NCBI RefSeq assembly: GCF_029392315.1
Contig: NZ_CP113939.1
Span: forward strand, 1,426,001 to 1,490,000
Length of the DNA: 64,000 nucleotides
Direction: 5' to 3'
Source of the DNA: Bifidobacterium sp. ESL0690
Lineage (GTDB): Bacteria; Actinomycetota; Actinomycetes; Actinomycetales; Bifidobacteriaceae
This document shows positions 48,453-58,724 of this stretch, in pieces. The notes beneath the pieces are model-generated. The model was not told the DNA's origin. It saw only the letters and a list, made by a program, of their open reading frames with translations, and did not search any database. The position numbers and the translations under genes were made by a program. Positions within the stretch are counted from its first letter, which is position 1, and each line of letters opens with the position of its first letter.

Positions 48453-50282
48453 TCAAGCGTTATCAGCTTCGTTTTCCTCGTCAGAGTTTTCTTCTGGGTC
48501 CGTTGCTGTAGTGGCGGTAACGTCAGTAGATTCATCCGTTTCACTACTTACGGATTCGTCAGAATCTTGGGTACTGACATCATCCGTATCGCTTGAATCG
48601 TCATTTCCCGATTCATCTTCCGCCGAATCATCTGTTTCTTTATTCGAATCAGAATCGTCTGCATCGTTAGAATCTTCCGAGTCGTCGGAGTCATCGTCTG
48701 TCACTTTGCCATCCGAATCATCGGAATCGTCAGAAACATCATCGTCCAAATCGTCACTGACTTCATCATCTGAATCATCATCTGAATCGTCGCCGACTTC
48801 ATCATCATCTGAATCATCTTCAGAATCATCGTCGTCATCGCTCAAATCAATGGTGGATTCGACAGCCACATCAGCGGTGACGGCACTGCCTACCGTGCCC
48901 TTGCCAACCGTTTCGTCTTCATCATCGTCGTCGCTTTCATCATCGTCCAACGAACCGGGAACGGCATGCTCGGCGATATCATTTTCAGTCGCGGTATCTT
49001 CATCCGTCTCATCCACTTCATCGGATTCGTCCGATTCCGTACCGTCAGCGTCATCCTCCTCATCGATCGATTCGATGAGTTCGACCTGTCCACGTTCCTC
49101 GCGCGGCGCCTGAGCGATGATGTCGATATGCAAATCGTCAAACGCCGGCTTGGACTGCACCCACAGATGCGAGGGCTCCGGCTGCTCGATTTCGGAATGT
49201 TCGCCGCAACCGTGATCGAGCGAAACGACACGTCCATCGTCCGGGCTCCAGCGGTTCGCGCACACGCCGAACATGGTGTCCAGATCGCCCTTGAGCCCGA
49301 TGAAGAAGGCACAGGTCGAGCAGAGGTTGCCCTCGGCCGTCTTGGTGGAAAGTGACTTCGGCCCGTGCTGCCCGTCATACCAACGTTTTGCAGTCTGCGA
49401 ACGTCCAAGTGCACTCATCACATGTCGACGCGAAAGGCCGAATTGTTCGACCGTGTCTTCAAGTTCGCGGCTCAGTCCTGTCTCTGGATCGATATCAGCG
49501 TCAGACTTCACTTCACTGTCGTCACCCGCTTCACCGTCAATATTCGTTTCCGTATCAATCCTGGTTGCAGCTGATATTTCCGTTTCGGCGTTGTCGGTTG
49601 CCTCGGCGGTACTTTCCTCGCTGGCAGATGAAATATCCGATTCCTTGGAACCATTCGGTTCAACTCTGGTATCGACGACTTTCTGCCCGGAAATCGCGGA
49701 ATCAGTTTGGCTCTTATTCGAAACCTCAACCGAATCGTTTTCAACGACCTCGGTCTTGCGGAACCCGTCTTCCATCCGCGGGTCGTTCGGATCGGTGCCC
49801 AGAGAATCCGTCACCGAAAGGTCGGCAGCCTCAAGCCTGTCCTTCCAAGGAATCCAGGCCGGTGCCAGCAACGAATCATCAGTGGGAACCAGCGTGGATT
49901 CGTTGACGCTCCACGAATTCATTTCTACATCGTGATAAAGCGTCACCGCCCATTGCCAGCCCTCATAGCCTTTTCTCAGACATACGAAACGAAAATCGGT
50001 GACGTTGTCGCCCAAATCGATGCTCTGCGCGAAATCCCCCACCTCTTCCGGTTCATCGGCCACAGTGAGCACCACTGATTTCGCCAAAGCGCGCGGGTCG
50101 AGCTTTGCTTCCTCCTCGGAACGCTCGGCTGCACCCTCGGCCGTTTCCGCCGTTGCGTCTGTCACCGCGTCTACGGCTACATCCGGTGTCGTATCCACAG
50201 TTACATCCGCTGCCACTTCCGCCGTCGCATCTGTCTGAGTCGCTACTTCCGCCGTCGTTTCCACCATGCTGTCTTCCGTCAT
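48453..50282 (-). CDS. DUF3027 domain-containing acidic protein
   Basis: Actinobacterial protein of unknown function, 609 residues from the start at 50282. The conserved DUF3027 core near residues 70-160 reads F-V-C-L-R-K-G-Y-E-G-W-Q-W-A-V-T and A-P-A-W-I-P-W-K-D-R-L, with a second conserved block C-S-T-C-A-F-F near 310. Around these lie acidic Ser/Thr/Asp/Glu spacers, and the last 150 residues are almost wholly Asp, Ser and Glu repeats. The start at 50282 (GGAAAG 4 bases before) avoids overlap with the upstream cold-shock gene; a start at 50324 would overlap its end by 23 bp. Confidence 0.8.
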   Translation of the reverse strand: MTEDSMVETTAEVATQTDATAEVAADVTVDTTPDVAVDAVTDATAETAEGAAERSEEEAKLDPRALAKSVVLTVADEPEEVGDFAQSIDLGDNVTDFRFVCLRKGYEGWQWAVTLYHDVEMNSWSVNESTLVPTDDSLLAPAWIPWKDRLEAADLSVTDSLGTDPNDPRMEDGFRKTEVVENDSVEVSNKSQTDSAISGQKVVDTRVEPNGSKESDISSASEESTAEATDNAETEISAATRIDTETNIDGEAGDDSEVKSDADIDPETGLSRELEDTVEQFGLSRRHVMSALGRSQTAKRWYDGQHGPKSLSTKTAEGNLCSTCAFFIGLKGDLDTMFGVCANRWSPDDGRVVSLDHGCGEHSEIEQPEPSHLWVQSKPAFDDLHIDIIAQAPREERGQVELIESIDEEDDADGTESDESDEVDETDEDTATENDIAEHAVPGSLDDDESDDDDEDETVGKGTVGSAVTADVAVESTIDLSDDDDDSEDDSDDDEVGDDSDDDSDDEVSDDLDDDVSDDSDDSDGKVTDDDSDDSEDSNDADDSDSNKETDDSAEDESGNDDSSDTDDVSTQDSDESVSSETDESTDVTATTATDPEENSDEENEADNA

Positions 50283-50301
50283 TTCGCTTTCCGTTTTCTT
50301 T

Positions 50302-50691
50302 TCAGTCCTCGACATCGAAATCATCGGCGACAGCCCGCAACAACGTAGCCAGCTTGCGGCTTTCCCCAGGATTCGGGTAACGATGACGCCTCAAGGAATT
50401 GCCGGCCTGGTCGAGCAATTTGATCAGATCCTCGACGATGGCGGCCATATCGTCAGGCTTGGGCCTGGTGGCACGCACCACGGAAGGTGCCGGTCCCAAA
50501 ACGTGCAGATCCATGGCCTGCGGGCCTTTGCGGCCGTCGACCAGAGAAAATTCGACTTTGGCACCCTTACGTAAAGTCGACGTACCTGCCGGCAATGCCG
50601 CCGCAGGTAAGAACACGTCATTGCCCTCCCCGTCGGTGATAAAGCCGTAACCTCTCTTTGAATCGAACCAACGCACTTTCCCGCTGGGCAT
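50302..50691 (-). CDS. Cold-shock protein with C-terminal extension
   Basis: Residues 1-66 form a cold-shock domain (G-K-V-R-W-F-D-S-K-R-G-Y-G-F-I and D-V-F-L), with RNP1-like G-Y-G-F-I and RNP2-like D-V-F-L. A 60-residue extension of predicted helices (M-A-A-I-V-E-D-L-I-K-L-L-D-Q-A) follows. At 129 residues it is longer than classic 67-residue Csp. A nucleic-acid chaperone role is implied by family. Its end abuts or overlaps the DUF3027 gene, a pairing seen in other actinobacteria. Confidence 0.9.
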   Translation of the reverse strand: MPSGKVRWFDSKRGYGFITDGEGNDVFLPAAALPAGTSTLRKGAKVEFSLVDGRKGPQAMDLHVLGPAPSVVRATRPKPDDMAAIVEDLIKLLDQAGNSLRRHRYPNPGESRKLATLLRAVADDFDVED

Positions 50692-50795
50692 GACACACCT
50701 CGTTCATCGTAAAACTTCTGACGGAATACCGTTTCCGCTCTGTTTTTCTTGGTCTATAACCAGTCTAGCGTAACCGCTACGCAAAGCGCGAAAGA

Positions 50796-52883
50796 TCAGC
50801 TTGTCTTGCCCTTGTCGCGGTGCGACCACCTGCCTTGATGATTGGATTGCCGGTTCTGTTTCCTCTGCCTGCCCTGCTTTGCCTGTTTGGCTGGTTTGGT
50901 TGGTTTCCCGGCCTTGCCGGTTCTGCCAGATTTCCCGGATTTGCCAGACTTACCCGACTTCCCCGATTTGTCATTTTTCCGGCCTTGCGCTTCCCCGGTA
51001 ACAGCAGGAGCCTGCGGCTCGACCGGTCCAAGAGGAAGAATAACGGTCAGTGTGAGGCCTCCCCCATTGGTGGTCGTGGTCGCATCGATGAAGCCATGGT
51101 GGGCCCGCACCACAGACTGCGCGATGGACATGCCGAGTCCGGTACCACCCTTTTGACGGGCGCGCGAAGGATCAGCGGTATAGAACCGTTCGAAAATCTG
51201 GGATTGGCGGTCCGTGGGGACGCCGGGACCATGATCCATGAAGCTGAACACGGCGTAGTTCATGCCCATGTGCATGGATTGACCGACCTCGACGGCCTCA
51301 AGGAAGTAACGCAGCGATTGCGGGTTTGAAGGCATACGTTGCAGCGATTCGGGGCTGATCGAAGCAGGAAGAATGGCCAGTCCGACCTCGACCGGTGAAT
51401 CCGAAGGCGTATAGCGGTGGATGTTGCCGACGATATTGGTGATGACCTGACGCAGCCTCGAGCCGTCGCCGGTCAAAGTGACGTCCGGGAATTCGCCTTC
51501 CCTGAACACCAGATGAGCGGGTTTGTTGCCGTCCTTGGCGTTGAGTTCGAGTCTTCCGCGTCTGATGACACGATTGTTGTCGAGCGCATGCAGGTCATCG
51601 ACGGCGTCCTTCAACTGTTGGGCAAGATTAACCTGCTGGGTCATGTCGATGCCGCGGCCTTCGTCAAGACGCGCGAGAGAAAGCAGATCTTCGACGAGCA
51701 CGGTCATGCGTTGGCTGGAAGCCTCAATATGGTCGATGGATTCATCGGCACGTTCCAGCGCCCCCGGCAAATCGCGCTGCATATGGTAAAGCTCGGAATA
51801 GCCATGAATCGTGGCCAACGGCGTACGCAGCTCATGGCTGGCGTCGGAGACGAACTGCTTCATCTTCTCCGTGGTCTCCTGCTGCTCGCGGAAGCTTGAT
51901 TCGATTCGTGCCAGCATGGCATTCAGGGATGCCGCAAGCGAGCCGACCTCAGTGTTTTCGGGAGCTGTGGGAACACGCTGGCTCAGATCGCCGGCGGCAA
52001 TCTTGGCAGCGGTCTTTTCGATGCGTTTCAACGGCAGCAAGGTGCGTTGGATAATCAACGTGGCCACCACGGCACCAAGCAGGACGATGATGATACTGAC
52101 GAAAATGGAGTATTGCGTCAGCGTCGAGATGATGTCGATCTGATCGGCCATCGACACGCCGATATACACCGTCATCTTCACCGTGCTGCTGCCATCCGGC
52201 CCGCGTTCCCGACCCTCTAGAGCGAGCACACGCCACGGGGCCTGGGCCACCTGCATGGTACGTTTGTCGGCTTTCACGGACGGGTTCAACTCCCGTACTT
52301 TGGCCGAAGCGGTAAACGGCTTGTCGTATTTGACATCGCCCATGGATCCGTTTGCAGGCAGCACCGGTTCGGAAACAACACTATTTCGTAATACAGGAAC
52401 TAGCGGCGTTCTGATAATGACGTTGCTTTTGCTGTCACGCCATTGCATGAAGTATTCGTTTGGGCCGACGTTTTCGTTTTCATCTTTTCGACTCAGCAAA
52501 TCGACATTGCTATACACCAGCTGGGCCTGATCGCGCAGCTGGGTATCGGTTTTCTGCACCAAGTAGCTGCTGACCAACTGGCGTATCGTCAGCGAAATGC
52601 CGAATGTACCGACCATCAGCAAGACGAGCGTGCAGGCGACCAGCTTGGTAGAAAGCGGCACCCCGTCGAGACGCGCAAGCCAGCGTTTACGCATTCTGGC
52701 TAACGCCGGAAACTTGCTTGGCCTGCTGCCTTTCGGCGGTTTGTGGGCTTTTGCGGGGTTGCCGGACTGACCGGGTTCGCTCTTAGCGTCGGCTGGCTCG
52801 ATGAAAAGCGTATGCTCCTCCGACTCGTCCGCCCCGACGTTTGCGCCCTCCTGCGCTCCTACCGATGTCTGTACGTTCATCAT
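50796..52883 (-). CDS. Two-component sensor histidine kinase with basic C-terminal tail
   Basis: A 695-residue membrane sensor. An acidic N-terminal stretch is followed by TM1 at about 80-103, an extracytoplasmic sensor domain to about 245, and TM2 at about 247-270. HAMP (P-L-K-R-I-E), HisKA with H in F-V-S-D-A-S-H-E-L-R-T-P, and HATPase (N box N-I-V-G-N-I-H-R-Y-T, G1 D-H-G-P-G-V, G2 G-G-T-G-L-G) complete it. The last 60 residues are unusual: repeated S-G-K then K-, R-, Q- and N-rich sequence. The gene follows a response regulator 8 bp upstream; stimulus unknown. Confidence 0.93.
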   Translation of the reverse strand: MMNVQTSVGAQEGANVGADESEEHTLFIEPADAKSEPGQSGNPAKAHKPPKGSRPSKFPALARMRKRWLARLDGVPLSTKLVACTLVLLMVGTFGISLTIRQLVSSYLVQKTDTQLRDQAQLVYSNVDLLSRKDENENVGPNEYFMQWRDSKSNVIIRTPLVPVLRNSVVSEPVLPANGSMGDVKYDKPFTASAKVRELNPSVKADKRTMQVAQAPWRVLALEGRERGPDGSSTVKMTVYIGVSMADQIDIISTLTQYSIFVSIIIVLLGAVVATLIIQRTLLPLKRIEKTAAKIAAGDLSQRVPTAPENTEVGSLAASLNAMLARIESSFREQQETTEKMKQFVSDASHELRTPLATIHGYSELYHMQRDLPGALERADESIDHIEASSQRMTVLVEDLLSLARLDEGRGIDMTQQVNLAQQLKDAVDDLHALDNNRVIRRGRLELNAKDGNKPAHLVFREGEFPDVTLTGDGSRLRQVITNIVGNIHRYTPSDSPVEVGLAILPASISPESLQRMPSNPQSLRYFLEAVEVGQSMHMGMNYAVFSFMDHGPGVPTDRQSQIFERFYTADPSRARQKGGTGLGMSIAQSVVRAHHGFIDATTTTNGGGLTLTVILPLGPVEPQAPAVTGEAQGRKNDKSGKSGKSGKSGKSGRTGKAGKPTKPAKQAKQGRQRKQNRQSNHQGRWSHRDKGKTS

Positions 52884-52891
52884 CGGCCTTG

Positions 52892-53623
52892 TTAATCCTT
52901 CGGTTCGCGAATCATATAGCCGATGCCGCGCTTGGTCTCGATCAGCGGGGAGACCTTGTGCTTGGTGCCGTCCGGATCAGTGACGACGACTCCGTCGACC
53001 TTCTTGCGCAGGTAGGAAATATAGGATTCGACGATGGCCGCGTCCCCGCCCCAGTCGTATTGCCAGACGTGGTCCAAAATCTGGGCCTTGGAAAGTACCC
53101 GGCCTTCGTTGTCCATCAGGTAACGTAGCAGCTTGTATTCCGTGGGGCTCAGGTCGATGGCCTGCCCGGCACGGGTTACATCGTGGGAATCCTCGTTGAT
53201 TTCGAGATCGCCCACGCGGATGACCGGGTCGTCCTCCACCTGCTCATGCGTGCGACGCAGGATGGCGCGTATACGCGCGACGACCTCTTCGAGGCTGAAT
53301 GGCTTGGTGACGTAATCGTCGCCACCGACGGTCAGGCCCATGATCTTGTCTTGGGTGTCGTCGCGGGCGGTGAGGAACAGCACCGGTGCATCGATACCTT
53401 CCTGACGGATACGACGGGTCACGGTAAAGCCGTCGATATCAGGCAACATCACATCGAGGACGATGAGGTCGGGCTGGGTCTTCTCGATGACTTCGATGGC
53501 CTCTGTTCCGGAAGCGGCCGTAGCCACCTCGAAGCCGGAAAAATGCAAGGATGCGACCAGCAGGTCCCGAATTGACGGTTCGTCATCCACTACAACGATT
53601 GATGCTTCTATTGGTTTGCTCAT
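52892..53623 (-). CDS. OmpR/PhoB-family response regulator
   Basis: A 243-residue transcription regulator. The receiver domain has the acidic pair D-D-E, phospho-acceptor Asp in V-L-D-V-M-L-P, Thr in F-L-T-A-R-D and Lys in Y-V-T-K-P-F-S. The C-terminal winged helix has the L-S-P-T-E-Y-K-L-L-R-Y-L motif and Y-I-S-Y-L-R-K-K-V-D. It is cognate to the kinase 8 bp downstream. The start at 53623 opens with M-S-K-P-I; the longer frame to 53674 has no support. Confidence 0.94.
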   Translation of the reverse strand: MSKPIEASIVVVDDEPSIRDLLVASLHFSGFEVATAASGTEAIEVIEKTQPDLIVLDVMLPDIDGFTVTRRIRQEGIDAPVLFLTARDDTQDKIMGLTVGGDDYVTKPFSLEEVVARIRAILRRTHEQVEDDPVIRVGDLEINEDSHDVTRAGQAIDLSPTEYKLLRYLMDNEGRVLSKAQILDHVWQYDWGGDAAIVESYISYLRKKVDGVVVTDPDGTKHKVSPLIETKRGIGYMIREPKD

Positions 53624-53774
53624 AACGCTAAGGATTACTCGTCTGTCTGTATGTTTCCTGAATGCTTCCTGCACAAATTGGTCGATTCATCACTCAGCTA
53701 AATAGCTGAAAACGCATCGGCATATAAATTCATAGAAATCGAAAAGACAACAGCTTACGCAACACTATGATGCT

Positions 53775-54650
53775 TTATTTTTTCTTGCGATGGCGAGGCC
53801 CTTTGGTCTTGGGTTTTGCATGTTCCGCGGCACTTGAAGCATCCGTTTGCTCGGTTACGGAATTTTCGACTGCTGCTTCGCGCTTGTCTTCGCCTCTTTC
53901 CTCGCCCTCACTCTTGCCCTTGGCGGATTTGGCATGTTTGTGACCGGCAGCCTTCCGTTTGCGTAGCATGACAACCACACCAACAGCGATGAGTACCACT
54001 ACTACCCCGACTGAGACGCCGATGATGATCTTCGGCTTTTTCGAAGCCTCCTGCTTGTGCAGCACCTTGATTTCATCCATCATCGCGCACGCCGAACCGG
54101 ACCAATCGGGATTGTCGCCTTTTTGGATGGGCCCGAGCGCGGCTTGGGAAAGCTGGGAAACATGGTCGTTGTCTTTAAGCCAGTTGTCGGAATTGTGCGA
54201 AACTGCGACCACGAGCCTGCCGTCATTCGAGGCGACGGCGAGCAGAACGGTGTTGGCCGGCGGTTTGGTCGATTGCAGGCTCTCCCCCGCCCATTTGTCC
54301 GGATCCTTGGTGCCGGTGAAATTGGCCAGATACAGAAGTCGCACTGTCACGCCGGTCTCCTGCTTGGTCGAAGCGATCTCATCGTTGACTTTTGAGACGC
54401 TGCCGCCAAGGAGATTCTGCGGGTCGGTGACATCGGCACTAAGTTCTCCCGTTGACTGGCTTGCCGCCTGGGCCGGGCTTGCGAAACCGAGAAAAAGCGA
54501 GCCCGCGAGCATATAGACCATGGCGACAATGAGCAATGTTAAGACACGTTGGAAACCAGGTCGCGACGGGCCCTCAGGATTGGTTTTCTCGGTCAAGGAA
54601 CAATTCAGGCTTTCGGCGGTATCCGTAAGAGGCAAAATACTGGCTGACAT
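53775..54650 (-). CDS. TPM-domain (YgcG-like) membrane protein
   Basis: A 291-residue protein. An N-terminal hydrophobic segment around residues 40-60 with A-x-A-A at its end acts as signal peptide or anchor. An extracellular TPM domain follows (V-T-D-P-Q-N-L-L-G, then T-V-L-L-A-V-A-S-N-D-G-R-L-V-V-A), and a second helix at about 215-235 leads into a Lys/Glu-rich cytoplasmic tail of about 55 residues. TPM proteins take part in membrane-protein or photosystem turnover elsewhere; the role here is unknown. Start at 54650; 54680 possible. Confidence 0.82.
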   Translation of the reverse strand: MSASILPLTDTAESLNCSLTEKTNPEGPSRPGFQRVLTLLIVAMVYMLAGSLFLGFASPAQAASQSTGELSADVTDPQNLLGGSVSKVNDEIASTKQETGVTVRLLYLANFTGTKDPDKWAGESLQSTKPPANTVLLAVASNDGRLVVAVSHNSDNWLKDNDHVSQLSQAALGPIQKGDNPDWSGSACAMMDEIKVLHKQEASKKPKIIIGVSVGVVVVLIAVGVVVMLRKRKAAGHKHAKSAKGKSEGEERGEDKREAAVENSVTEQTDASSAAEHAKPKTKGPRHRKKK

Positions 54651-54822
54651 ATCCACCACTCTAGCGGGCAGGTTCACCAATGAATCTTCAAGTCCGCTAC
54701 GGACACAAAAGTCCGAGCGACAGGCATGCCACTAGAGAGGCTTTGAAAATACGACAAGATAGGCGCTGCGGCGACTGCAGATTACCGATTGCCCCTCACC
54801 AGCTATTTGCGCAAACAACAAG

Positions 54823-54856
54823 AAAGCGCCGGTACCCAAACAGATACCAGCGCTTT
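54823..54856 (-). terminator. Terminator of groEL
   Basis: Minus-strand hairpin with AAAGCGC/GCGCTTT outer stem and GGTA/TACC inner stem, then T-rich TTTCTTGTTGTTT. It lies 52 bp after the groEL stop. The rest of 54651-54908 shows no gene. Confidence 0.68.
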
Positions 54857-54908
54857 GCAAATCCTGACGATTCCTTACGGCTTTTCAGCTTGGGGAATCA
54901 GCTTTGGA

Positions 54909-56555
<1,647 letters not shown>

Positions 56556-56619
56556 CTACACAGCTAATATTGACTCACCCGAAATCCTTGAAGCACGATA
56601 ACCAACCGTCAGCTGCCGA

Positions 56620-56646
56620 TTATCACTCTCAGGCTTCGAGTGCTAA
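56620..56646. promoter_or_regulatory. CIRCE operator 1 (HrcA binding)
   Basis: TTATCACTC-N9-GAGTGCTAA, one mismatch from consensus TTAGCACTC-N9-GAGTGCTAA, 83 bp upstream of the groEL ATG. Confidence 0.75.
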
Positions 56647-56654
56647 TTGCAAGA

Positions 56655-56681
56655 TTAGCACTCCCACCCGTCGAGTGCCAA
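56655..56681. promoter_or_regulatory. CIRCE operator 2 (HrcA binding)
   Basis: TTAGCACTC-N9-GAGTGCCAA, one mismatch from consensus, starting 8 bp beyond operator 1. The facing half-sites of the two operators also form a GAGTGCTAAT/ATTAGCACTC inverted repeat. Confidence 0.85.
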
Positions 56682-56708
56682 AATTGATGAAATTGCGCTG
56701 TTGGCATG

Positions 56709-56752
56709 AAAAAACGTCGGGTTCCGATTCATATGAACCGGAACCCGACGTT
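56709..56752 (-). terminator. Terminator of the cold-shock gene
   Basis: 14-bp stem AACGTCGGGTTCCG / CGGAACCCGACGTT (56713-56752), 12-base loop, followed on the minus strand by TTTTTT. Confidence 0.88.
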
Positions 56753-56775
56753 AAATATAGCTTTGAGCTAGCTTT

Positions 56776-56979
56776 TCAGAGCTTGGTGACGGTTGTCGCC
56801 TGCAGACCCTTCGGGCCCTGCTCAAACTCATATTCCACCTTATCGCCGTCGTCAAGCTTCTTAAAGCCATCACTTTGAATAGCGGAATAGTGAACGAAGA
56901 CATCTTCGCTCCCGTCATCGGGGCTGATGAATCCGTAACCCTTGCCAGCATTGAAGAACTTCACGGTACCTTGTGCCAT
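56776..56979 (-). CDS. cspA: Major cold-shock protein CspA family
   Basis: A 67-residue single cold-shock domain RNA chaperone. It shows [15 protein letters not shown] (RNP1) and D-V-F-V-H-Y-S-A-I (RNP2), with E-Q-G-P-K-G-L-Q-A near the end. Length matches classic Csp proteins. Translated from ATG at 56979; the frame extends three codons upstream to 56988. Monocistronic with its own terminator, followed by groEL on the same strand after the CIRCE region. Confidence 0.95.
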   Translation of the reverse strand: MAQGTVKFFNAGKGYGFISPDDGSEDVFVHYSAIQSDGFKKLDDGDKVEYEFEQGPKGLQATTVTKL

Positions 56980-57194
56980 AATAACCATTCTCTCATCCGA
57001 GTGTCACGCGAAAACAATATGAGGTACTCGGCTGATTCCGAATACCACATCACGTAACATGCTTCAACTATAGACAGAACCCCAGTCAAAAACACGCAAC
57101 ACGCCGAGAAAATGAACAATTAAGACATAAAAAGTCAATTAACCGGTCGAATGCGGTCCTTGAATGGGGCCCGTCAAATATCGATATTATCGAA

Positions 57195-57812
57195 TCAGTT
57201 AAGCAGCACCACGACAATCGCCTGCTGGATGCCGTTCTGCTGCTGCACGGCCTGAATGCCCAAGGTGTTCGCGACATCCTGCGCCGTGGCCTTGTCGGCA
57301 TCGTTCTGATACCAGACAACGGTGGAGGAAGGAAGCGTGCCTGACGCATTGCCGGCGGTCACCTGTGTATAGCCGGCCTGATCGAGCACGGCCTTCTTTT
57401 GGGCGGCATAACCACTCGTCTGGGTGGCGTTGATGACCTGGACCGCAGTCTGCTTGTTGACCTGCTGAGCCGGCTGAGGCGCCGCTTGCTGCTGCTGATT
57501 GGTTGAATTGCTGGTATCGGACTTGGTGTCAGTATCCTGCTTGACGACCTTTTTTTTCTTGAGGGTCTTGGGAGCAGTCGTGGTCTGGGACTGAGTCTGG
57601 CTGTGTCCGGTAAAGGTTTTTTGCAACTCACCCGAGTAGAAGCCCCAAACCAAAAGACCAGCGATGATGGCAACTATGATGACAATGACATAGGGAATCG
57701 AGCGGGAAAGCAATGACGTATTGCCACGGTGAACGCCTATAGGTCCCTTCGGGGGGTTATCGAATGCGTCTTTCTGATAAGACTCATAGTTACCTCGGTC
57801 GTCGCGCGCCAT
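57195..57812 (-). CDS. LytR C-terminal domain membrane protein
   Basis: A 205-residue protein. A polar N-terminal 36 residues precede one membrane helix at about 37-58, a Thr/Lys/Gln-rich linker, and a C-terminal LytR_C domain (about 118-205) with V-Q-V-I-N-A-T-Q-T-S-G-Y-A and a final V-V-V-L-L-N. LytR_C is a small beta-alpha module found at the end of LCP cell-wall enzymes; a free membrane-anchored copy probably binds the wall or its synthases. CGGAGGAGAATT before the ATG is a near-ideal ribosome-binding site. Confidence 0.85.
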   Translation of the reverse strand: MARDDRGNYESYQKDAFDNPPKGPIGVHRGNTSLLSRSIPYVIVIIVAIIAGLLVWGFYSGELQKTFTGHSQTQSQTTTAPKTLKKKKVVKQDTDTKSDTSNSTNQQQQAAPQPAQQVNKQTAVQVINATQTSGYAAQKKAVLDQAGYTQVTAGNASGTLPSSTVVWYQNDADKATAQDVANTLGIQAVQQQNGIQQAIVVVLLN

Positions 57813-57940
57813 AATTCTCCTCCGTATGTTCCACTACAAACAATTGCTATTAACTATAGCGTCCTCCACCGTCAAAACTTCGAATGCGTTAAAAATTCTC
57901 GGAAAATAAACATACTCACCCGATCCTATTGTTAAGTAAC

Positions 57941-58690
57941 ATGAGCGAAACCCATGTCAAACCACTTTCCGAACTCGTCGAGGCCGGTTGGGCGCAGGCC
58001 CTGGCCGACGTGGAACCGGACATCCACCGTATGGGAGACTTCCTGCGTGCCGAGCATAAGGCCGGGCGCCCTTCTCTGCCGGCAAGTCATAACATCCTGC
58101 GGGCCTTCACCATCCCCTTCGATTCCATCAAGGTATTGATCGTCGGCCAGGACCCTTACCCCACCCCCGGCCACCCGGTGGGATTGAGTTTCTGCGTGGC
58201 ACCCGACGTACGCCCCGTGCCCAAAAGCCTGCAGAACATTTATAAGGAGATGCACGACGACCTCGGCCTGCCGATTCCTCAGAACGGCGACCTCACGCCT
58301 TGGTGCAGCCAAGGGGTCATGCTCCTGAACCGCTGCCTCACCGTCGGCGTTGGCCGGCCCAACAGCCATCAGGGAAAAGGTTGGGAGAAAGTCACCGATG
58401 CCGCGATCACGGCCTTGAACGCGCGCAAAGACGCACAAGGTAACCCGAAGCCTTTGGTCGCCATCCTCTGGGGGCGCAACGCGCAAAGCCTCGAGCCGCT
58501 GCTGACCAACGCCTTCATCATCAAATCCCCACACCCCAGCCCACTTTCCGCTTCAAGAGGATTCTTCGGTTCCCGCCCGTTTTCCCGGGCCAATGCGGCA
58601 CTGCAACAGATGGGAGTCGCGCCGATCAACTGGGATTTGACGTCAAGCTCGACTCCACCTTCGGCTACAATGCCTCAGACAGAGCAATAA
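57941..58690 (+). CDS. ung: Uracil-DNA glycosylase, family 1
   Basis: It removes uracil from DNA in base-excision repair. The 249-residue protein has the water-activating loop G-Q-D-P-Y-P, the uracil-binding L-L-N-R-C-L-T-V, and the DNA-intercalation loop [13 protein letters not shown]. All catalytic residues are intact, including Asp of G-Q-D-P and His of H-P-S-P. The start is taken at 57941; no Shine-Dalgarno precedes it, so translation may be weak or leaderless. Confidence 0.95.
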   Translation: MSETHVKPLSELVEAGWAQALADVEPDIHRMGDFLRAEHKAGRPSLPASHNILRAFTIPFDSIKVLIVGQDPYPTPGHPVGLSFCVAPDVRPVPKSLQNIYKEMHDDLGLPIPQNGDLTPWCSQGVMLLNRCLTVGVGRPNSHQGKGWEKVTDAAITALNARKDAQGNPKPLVAILWGRNAQSLEPLLTNAFIIKSPHPSPLSASRGFFGSRPFSRANAALQQMGVAPINWDLTSSSTPPSATMPQTEQ

Positions 58691-58724
58691 ACATCCGCAT
58701 TTAGCAATCTAGAATAGAAGCGTT

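Noticed and set aside
56638..56663. GAGTGCTAAT/ATTAGCACTC hairpin as the groEL operator
   Set aside because: The half-sites face the wrong way for CIRCE; they are the inner halves of two properly oriented CIRCE elements at 56620 and 56655.
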